From: Trebonia sp.
GTDB taxonomy: Bacteria; Actinomycetota; Actinomycetes; Streptosporangiales; Streptosporangiaceae
Length of the DNA stretch: 5,748 bases
Reading direction: 5' to 3'
Assembly (NCBI GenBank): GCA_030038035.1
Contig: JASHPP010000798.1
Location: 1-5,748 of the forward strand
Program-made: the position numbers and the translations under genes
Notes under the pieces: generated by a model
What the model was told of the DNA's origin: nothing
Databases searched by the model: none
What the model saw: the letters and a program-made list of their open reading frames with translations, nothing else
Part shown: positions 1 through 5,748 of the stretch, one piece after another
Position numbering within the stretch: position 1 is the first letter of the stretch
Layout: each line of letters opens with the position of its first letter

Positions 1-101
1 CAGATCTGGAAGCCGGCGACGCGGAGGAGAACCAGGGAAATGCGAAGGTCAGTGCGGCGAACACGGTTCTCGACAACTTCAACGCCGGACAGGGCGGCTG
101 A
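1..101 (+). CDS. C-terminal end of an unidentified protein (5' truncated by window edge)
   Basis: The frame read from base 3 is open to a TGA at 99-101 and gives about 32 residues, ending in ...NTVLDNFNAGQGG. Roughly three quarters of its codons end in G or C, and the peptide is acidic and polar (Asp, Glu, Asn, Gln). This looks like real coding sequence, whereas frame 1 over the same bases gives an Arg/Thr-rich peptide typical of an off-frame reading. The fragment could be a helical, hydrophilic C-terminus. It contains no domain or motif that I recognise, so no function is assigned. The gene runs toward the gene-free stretch that follows, and I see no convincing intrinsic terminator immediately after it. 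Confidence 0.5.
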   Translation, partial: DLEAGDAEENQGNAKVSAANTVLDNFNAGQGG

Positions 102-239
102 CGCGACCTGAGGGCCCGAATAGGCAATAACACGCGGAGTCTGGCCGCCCGCGCCGCCAAGGCCTGGCCCCGCAGGCAACCCCAGTCCCCTGCTACCACC
201 GTCCCCGCATCACCCGGCCCTGGCACCGTCGGCCAGGCA

Positions 240-256
240 ACGGGGAAAGACCCCGT
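240..256. repeat. Short perfect hairpin ACGGGG-5-CCCCGT
   Basis: A 6-bp perfect stem (240-245 with 251-256) encloses the 5-nt loop AAAGA. No T-run follows on either strand, so it is not a classical intrinsic terminator. It is one of several stems in this gene-free stretch and could be part of a larger folded RNA. Short GC-rich stems also arise by chance in DNA this rich in G and C. Confidence 0.45.
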
Positions 257-317
257 CGCCCCCGGAGCCGCCGGTTTTCACGGCAGCTGGCCGTCCCGGG
301 CGTTCCGCGGTGCAGCC

Positions 318-338
318 ATCCGGGTGATTTGCCCGGAT
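318..338. repeat. Inverted repeat ATCCGGG-7-CCCGGAT
   Basis: Seven perfect pairs (318-324 with 332-338) enclose a 7-nt spacer, and in RNA a U-G pair could extend the stem inward. No T-run follows. It lies between the 240-256 and 402-429 hairpins. It could be a stem in an RNA or an operator dyad, but no gene start lies close enough to favour the second reading. Confidence 0.45.
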
Positions 339-401
339 TGAGGTAGTTGGTCCCGCTTGAGGTTGCCGCAAGTGCTGGCGATGGGGCCCCCAGGGCCAAG
401 C

Positions 402-429
402 CTATTGGCGGGAGCCCCGCCGCCAATAG
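402..429. repeat. Perfect 10-bp inverted repeat with CTATTGGCGG arms
   Basis: CTATTGGCGG at 402-411 is the exact reverse complement of CCGCCAATAG at 420-429, leaving an 8-nt loop. An alternative inner stem GGCGGG/CCCGCC is also possible. The left arm, with the preceding C, is identical over 10 bases (CCTATTGGCG) to 730-739 in the hairpin at the end of the sortase gene. No T-run follows on either strand. It could be a U-tract-less terminator-type hairpin or a repeated palindromic element. Confidence 0.6.
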
Positions 430-492
430 CCGCCGGGACCGTGCCAGCCTGGAGCGGTCCCCGAGAACTGGCAGGTTATTACCGGGCAGGCT

Positions 493-561
493 CATAGGAT
501 ACATCTCGCTTCCACAAACTATGACAAAACGGGCAGAGCCCCGTGCGGTTTGTATCCTATG
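493..561. repeat. Perfect 11-bp inverted repeat, arms 47 bp apart
   Basis: CATAGGATACA at 493-503 is exactly repeated in inverted orientation as TGTATCCTATG at 551-561. The 47-bp interval is comparatively AT-rich on its left side and contains a small inner dyad ACGGG...CCCGT. Each arm contains TAGGAT, a good match to an actinobacterial -10 element (on the plus strand at 495-500, on the minus strand at 559-554). Neither has a recognisable -35 at normal spacing. The pair could be a two-site operator, the stem of a structured RNA, or remnants of element ends. Confidence 0.6.
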
Positions 562-570
562 TGCGAAAAA

Positions 571-591
571 CTGTTCCACTATCTGAGACAG
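571..591. promoter_or_regulatory. Imperfect dyad CTGT-N2-CA...TG-N2-ACAG, possible operator
   Basis: A 21-bp imperfect palindrome centred at 581 pairs CTGT (571-574) with ACAG (588-591) and CA (577-578) with TG (584-585). The spaced half-sites resemble binding sites of dimeric helix-turn-helix regulators. It starts 9 bp after the right arm of the 493-561 repeat. No regulated gene start is evident nearby and the symmetry is partial, so this is a weak call. Confidence 0.2.
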
Positions 592-733
592 CCACCCGAC
601 AGCCGTCCGGGCCCCAAGCCAGCCTGGCACGCCCCGCCCCACCGCTCACCCGCACATCATCGGCACCTGACCAGGCGACATGCCCGCGCGGGACCGGCGA
701 CGCAGCCACTTAACTTCCCGGCATTGGCGCCTA

Positions 734-756
734 TTGGCGCTGGGGGCCAGCGCCAA
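734..756 (-). terminator. Probable terminator hairpin of the sortase gene
   Basis: TTGGCGCTGG at 734-743 pairs perfectly with CCAGCGCCAA at 747-756 around a 3-nt loop, a very stable 10-bp stem. It starts 14 nt beyond the sortase stop codon in the direction of that gene's transcription, which is the usual place for a terminator. No U-tract follows the stem, as is often seen in high-GC actinomycetes. A second GGCGCC-containing repeat sits just beyond (ATTGGCGC at 723-730 and again at 733-740), so alternative pairings exist. Confidence 0.55.
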
Positions 757-770
757 CTCCTTGCCTGCTA

Positions 771-1490
771 TCAGGAAACGAGGGACGCGAATACCACGAC
801 GGAGCTGAGGTAATGGCCAGTGCCGGAGTCGAAAACGCCGCCGCAGGTTATCAGCCGAAGTGCAGCGTAATTGGCCCGACCATAAATGGCGCTGGTCGGG
901 AATCTGGTCTTGAGGTACTCGCGCACGCCGGTGACCCGGAAAATGGCCGTGTCTCCGTCGGCGAGCATCACGTCGACCGTGTCCCCCGGCCGGAGCGCGC
1001 CCAGGCGGAAAAAGACGGCGGGACCCTGATAACTGTCGACGTGCCCCTCGATGACAGACGCCCCGATCTGGCCGGGAGTCGCCGAGTACTTGTACCAGGC
1101 CGCTTCGCTGGCACTTGTCGTAAGCGATGGCACCTGGATCGTGCCGTCCGTGTTCAGGCCAAGGTAGAGGAGTTTCGAATGCACGCCAATCGCCGGGATG
1201 TCCACGGACAACGGCAGCGAACGGCGCAGCGACGGCCCTCTGGTGCCGGAAACGGCGGGCCCGATGGTGCCGCGCGCCGCGGCGTTGGGTTGCGGGGCGT
1301 GCTGCTGGGCGAGTATTGCGATGCCTATGGTGACGGCACCGCCGAGCAGCAGCAAGGCACCGGCGATTCCCGCGACTCTGGCGCGGAATTCCCCGGCCGG
1401 CGGCGGGCCGGGCGGGGCCGCCCTGTCGCTGTCCGGCCAGGACATGACAACACGCAACCCGGCTATGCGCCGCCAGGTCACATCGCCCAA
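771..1490 (-). CDS. Class F-like sortase (membrane-anchored cysteine transpeptidase)
   Basis: This 239-residue protein has a basic/Pro-rich cytoplasmic start, one membrane anchor (about residues 39-62), a short linker and a sortase domain from about residue 92. Family signatures in order are DIPAIGV (97-103), LGLNTDGT (110-117), EGHVDS with the catalytic His150, GPAVFF (156-161), an FPT..IYG stretch (197-204) and LITCGG with the nucleophile Cys216. Sortases cleave a sorting motif on exported proteins and join them to the cell envelope; the pattern here fits actinobacterial class F. The expected third catalytic residue, an Arg a little after the Cys, is not visible: the tail reads GHYLSSVVVFA, with no Arg after Cys216. 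The TTG start at 1490 is favoured by an AGGAAGG site 7 nt upstream; an ATG at 1445 is the alternative but has no good ribosome site. The gene diverges from its likely substrate gene at 1629. Confidence 0.9.
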   Translation of the reverse strand: MGDVTWRRIAGLRVVMSWPDSDRAAPPGPPPAGEFRARVAGIAGALLLLGGAVTIGIAILAQQHAPQPNAAARGTIGPAVSGTRGPSLRRSLPLSVDIPAIGVHSKLLYLGLNTDGTIQVPSLTTSASEAAWYKYSATPGQIGASVIEGHVDSYQGPAVFFRLGALRPGDTVDVMLADGDTAIFRVTGVREYLKTRFPTSAIYGRANYAALRLITCGGVFDSGTGHYLSSVVVFASLVS

Positions 1491-1497
1491 CGCGTTT

Positions 1498-1504
1498 CCT
1501 TCCT
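1498..1504 (-). promoter_or_regulatory. Ribosome binding site deciding the sortase TTG start
   Basis: On the minus strand AGGAAGG sits 7 nt before TTG at 1490. The later in-frame ATG at 1445 is preceded by no comparable purine-rich site. This supports the longer form with a rare start codon, which would tend to lower translation. Further upstream on the same strand, TTGAAC (1548-1543) and TATCAC (1527-1522) could be a weak promoter, but their 15-bp spacing is short. Confidence 0.5.
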
Positions 1505-1591
1505 GTCGTCTTCCGCAGAACGTGATACCCGCGTAGCCTGAAGTTCAAATGGAAAAGATGAGATTGCGTGCCAGTGCCGTCCACGGGCTTA

Positions 1592-1622
1592 CCCTTATGG
1601 TCTTCTGCCGAGCAGATAAGGG
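1592..1622 (+). promoter_or_regulatory. Inverted repeat covering the ribosome site of the surface-protein gene
   Basis: CCCTTAT (1592-1598) and ATAAGGG (1616-1622) are exact inverted copies separated by 17 nt. The right arm contains most of the AAGGGAG ribosome site (1618-1624) that serves the ATG at 1629. If transcribed, the stem would hide that site; as DNA it could be an operator. A seven-pair stem with a 17-nt loop is only moderately stable, so the regulatory reading is inference. Confidence 0.35.
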
Positions 1623-1628
1623 AGCCTC

Positions 1629-2096
1629 ATGAAGGCGCGCATTATCACTCGCCGAACGGTCGCCAGTGGCAGGCTGACGGCTCTAAGCTGCGCTGCCTCG
1701 ATAGTCCTTGTTGCGGTAACGGTCTGCGCGTGCACAAGTTCCTCGTCTTCGACTGCCCCGTCGATATTCACCCCATCGGCTACAGCGACACGTTCGCATA
1801 CGAGCACCGCGACGGCCTCCCCGCGGCCGACCGCGAGGCACACGGGGAAGGCATCGCCGTCACCGAAGCGGTCCCCGACCTCGACGGCTAACCCGACGGC
1901 GGCGCCGAGCACGACGCACCCGCCGATCCCCTCGGCCAAGCCGTACCCCAGTGGTGCCCCGGCGACCGGGGGCGGCGGGACAGCGGGACTGCAGGATGGC
2001 CTGCTGTTCGGGGCCGGCGGAGCCGCGATGCTGGCCGGCCTTGGCAGCCTCGCCTACCGCAGAAGGCTCACCCGCACCCGCCGAGCCGCATCCTAA
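1629..2096 (+). CDS. Small exported Ser/Thr/Pro-rich protein with sortase-type sorting signal
   Basis: The 155-residue product starts at ATG with AAGGGAG 4 nt upstream. It has a basic N-terminus (KARIITRR), a hydrophobic segment (about 17-35), then a low-complexity Ser/Thr/Pro/Ala region (36-108). The C-terminal sorting-like signal comprises APATG followed by Gly (110-117), a hydrophobic span (121-143) and the basic tail RRRLTRTRR (144-152). That tripartite end is how sortase substrates are built; APATG differs from classical LPXTG in its first residue. The hydrophobic N-terminus ends in V-C-A-C (32-35), which fits a lipobox, so the protein may instead, or also, be lipidated at Cys35. No enzymatic domain is present; the middle looks like a wall-spanning stalk, probably a good target for O-glycosylation. 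The divergent sortase is the obvious candidate partner. Confidence 0.8.
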   Translation: MKARIITRRTVASGRLTALSCAASIVLVAVTVCACTSSSSSTAPSIFTPSATATRSHTSTATASPRPTARHTGKASPSPKRSPTSTANPTAAPSTTHPPIPSAKPYPSGAPATGGGGTAGLQDGLLFGAGGAAMLAGLGSLAYRRRLTRTRRAAS

Positions 2097-2125
2097 TCAG
2101 GCGCATCCGCATCAGGCGCATCGGC
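2096..2125. repeat. Near-tandem 15-bp duplication after the surface-protein stop
   Basis: ATCAGGCGCATCCGC at 2096-2110 is followed directly by ATCAGGCGCATCGGC at 2111-2125, with 14 of 15 bases the same. The first copy begins at the last base of the TAA stop codon. It probably arose by replication slippage. It forms no obvious hairpin and no function is suggested. Confidence 0.7.
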
Positions 2126-2142
2126 TCCCGCCGCCGCGCTCC

Positions 2143-2179
2143 ACGTCAGATATACCCTATGGGGGTATAGTAGTGACGT
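2143..2179 (+). promoter_or_regulatory. CsoR-like copper operator within the copA promoter
   Basis: TATACCC (2151-2157) and GGGTATA (2163-2169) form a 7-bp palindrome with a 5-bp spacer. A G/C tract flanked by TATA-like ends is typical of operators bound by CsoR-type Cu(I) repressors. A second exact palindrome, ACGTCA (2143-2148) and TGACGT (2174-2179), encloses it almost concentrically. The site lies 36 bp before the copA-like start codon and overlaps its likely -10 element, which fits repression relieved by Cu(I). No csoR gene is in the window, so the regulator is inferred from the site and the downstream gene. Confidence 0.7.
2166..2171 (+). promoter_or_regulatory. Likely -10 element (TATAGT) of the copA-like gene
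   Basis: TATAGT fits the TANNNT pattern of vegetative actinobacterial promoters. At 17-bp spacing the -35 position (2143-2148) reads ACGTCA, which matches TTGACA at only three of six positions, so the promoter is weak at that end. Transcription would start near 2178, giving a leader of under 30 nt. The element shares bases with the CsoR-like palindrome. Confidence 0.45.
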
Positions 2180-2204
2180 AGGTCGTCAAGCGGAGGCTGT
2201 CCTG

Positions 2205-4481
<2,277 letters not shown>

Positions 4482-5748
4482 GCAGGCTGGCCGGGACGAG
4501 CACGGTGCGCACCACCAGCGTGTCGAGCAGGACGCCGAGCGCGACCGCGGTGCCGACCTCGGTGATGTCCACCTGCGGGATCTGGGTGAGCGCGGCGAAC
4601 GTGCCGGCGAGGACGACGCCGGCGGCCGTGATCACGCCGCCGGTGACGCCAAGCCCGCGCAGCGTGCCGTCCCGCAGGCCGAGCCGCCGTGACTCCTCGC
4701 GGACCCGCGCGGACAGGAAGATGTTGTAGTCGACCCCGAGCGCGACCAGGAAGATGAAGATGTAGATCGGGATCACCGACTGGACGCCTGAGTACCCGAA
4801 CGCGAAGCGCCACAGCAGGCTCGACAGGCCGAACGAGGCCGCGAAGCTCAGCGCCGTCGTCACGACGAGCACGACCGGCGCGATGATCGCCCGCAGCAGC
4901 AGCGCGATGACGATCAGGATCACCACGAGCACGAGCGGGATGATGACCACGGTGTCGCGGCCCGCCGACTGGGCGGCGTCGTACTGGATCGCCGGGTTGC
5001 CGCCCACGAGCGCGCCCGGCGCGTCGTGGGAAAGCCGCTGCCGCAGGTCCACGATCGCCGCCGTCCCCGCCGAGCCGAACGGCGGGACCGACAGCACCAC
5101 GGTGAAGTTGTCGTACCCCTCGACCGGCGCGCCCGCAACCACCTCGCCCACGCCCGGCGTCGCCCGCGCGGCCGCGAGAGCCGCGCCCGCCTGGCCCGGC
5201 GGGGCGAGCAGCACGAGCGGCGAGATCGCGCCGGCCGGGAAGTGCGCGGCCAGCAGCTGCTCGCCGGCCACGCTGCCCGGCCTGCCCTTCACGTTGTCCA
5301 CGGGGTTGTTGTCGATGCGCAGCGAGGCGAGGCCGGCGCACGCCGCGCCGAGCAGGAGCACGACCGTGAGCGCCGTGCGAACCGGGTGGCGCGCGACCCG
5401 CTGGCCGATCCCCGCCCAGATCCGGGACTCTTCGCGGCCGGTCGCGCCAACGCGCGGTATGCGCGGCCAGAAGGCCGGCCGCCCGACGACGAGCAGCAGC
5501 GCCGGCAGCAGCGTGGTCTGCGCGAGCAGGGCCGAGACGATCCCGACGGCGCCGACCGGCCCGAGGCCGTGCAGGGAGGCCGAGTCCGCGGCAAGCAGGC
5601 AGATCATGGCGCAGGTGACCGTCGCGGCGGAGGCGACGAGGGTCGGCAGGGTCCGGCGCAGCGCCACCGCCATCGCGGCCTCGGTCGCGGCATGGTGCCG
5701 CAGTTCCTCGCGGTACCTGTGGACGAGCAGCAGCGCGTAGTCGCTGGC

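Larger units (their letters stand above)
102..770. other. Gene-free, hairpin-rich intergenic stretch
   Basis: About 670 bp separate the upstream gene tail from the stop of the sortase gene. The open frames here lack the strong third-position G/C bias of the neighbouring genes and resemble no family I know. The stretch instead holds several inverted repeats: 240-256, 318-338, 402-429, an 11-bp pair at 493-503 and 551-561, and 734-756. The part around 490-600 is visibly less GC-rich than the flanks. The only coding candidate with any appeal is a minus-strand frame at 193-504, whose N-terminus looks like a signal peptide; it is treated as a finding and not called as a gene. The stretch could hold a non-coding RNA, regulatory sites or a decayed gene, and the sequence does not decide between them. 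Confidence 0.6.

Noticed and set aside
200..430. Possible riboswitch (c-di-AMP or cobalamin type) in the hairpin-rich stretch
   Set aside because: Short words such as GGGTGAT and GGGGACGG on the minus strand recalled the c-di-AMP class, but the ordered conserved blocks of that class are absent, as are cobalamin-class core motifs, and no suitable gene follows.
571..591. Transposon end or insertion-sequence terminal repeat near the 11-bp pair
   Set aside because: No transposase remnant, target duplication or matching far end was found; an operator-like dyad is the simpler description.
550..813. Plus-strand open frame of 87 codons starting MYPMCEKLFHYL
   Set aside because: It is rich in His, Pro and Arg, has no recognisable domain or convincing ribosome site, and overlaps the sortase 3' end and its terminator.
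813..1541. Long plus-strand open frame of 242 codons
   Set aside because: It lies opposite the sortase gene, whose frame has clear catalytic motifs; the plus-strand peptide is Arg/Gly-rich and shows no domain. Long antisense frames are expected in GC-rich genes.
646..1584. Minus-strand open frame of 312 codons spanning the sortase
   Set aside because: It is out of frame with the sortase motifs, is Arg-rich, and runs through the terminator hairpin; it is a shadow frame.
4883..5740. Plus-strand open frame of 285 codons
   Set aside because: It is antisense to the MMPL gene, whose frame shows clear membrane blocks and the GVDYN motif; the plus peptide is Ser/Arg/Thr-rich without any domain.

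Overview
The window is GC-rich DNA with a strong G/C bias at third codon positions. It carries a class F-type sortase, a sortase-type surface protein and an MMPL-family transporter, which together point to a high-GC Gram-positive actinomycete. The sequence alone does not give genus or species.

Layout. Positions 1-101 hold the last codons of an unidentified plus-strand gene. About 670 bp without a convincing gene follows (102-770). It is unusually rich in inverted repeats, including an 11-bp perfect pair 47 bp apart and two hairpins that share the core CCTATTGGCG. The second of these hairpins lies just past the end of the sortase gene and probably acts as its terminator. A class F-like sortase (771-1490, minus, TTG start) is transcribed away from a small exported Ser/Thr/Pro-rich protein (1629-2096, plus). 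That protein ends in an APATG sorting-like motif, a membrane span and a basic tail. The divergent pair therefore looks like a dedicated enzyme and substrate module for the cell surface.

Downstream of the substrate, a 108-bp gap contains a CsoR-like palindrome (TATACCC-5-GGGTATA) overlapping a -10-like TATAGT. It precedes a complete Cu(I) P1B-type ATPase (2205-4481, copA-like) with one N-terminal metal-binding domain. A run of six 15-bp repeats encodes an acidic linker between that domain and the first membrane helix. The copA tail overlaps by 38 bp, tail to tail, the end of a minus-strand MMPL/RND-type transporter gene that runs off the right edge (4444-5748).

Functional picture. CopA would export cytoplasmic Cu(I), with transcription released when copper binds a CsoR-type repressor encoded elsewhere. 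The sortase pair would modify the envelope, and the MMPL protein would export a lipid or other hydrophobic compound. Nothing in the sequence links the sortase module to copper except adjacency. No system that is clearly new was found. The points most worth checking are the sortase lacking an obvious C-terminal catalytic arginine, the substrate with both a lipobox-like and a sorting-like signal, the repeat-built CopA linker and the hairpin-rich gene-free stretch.
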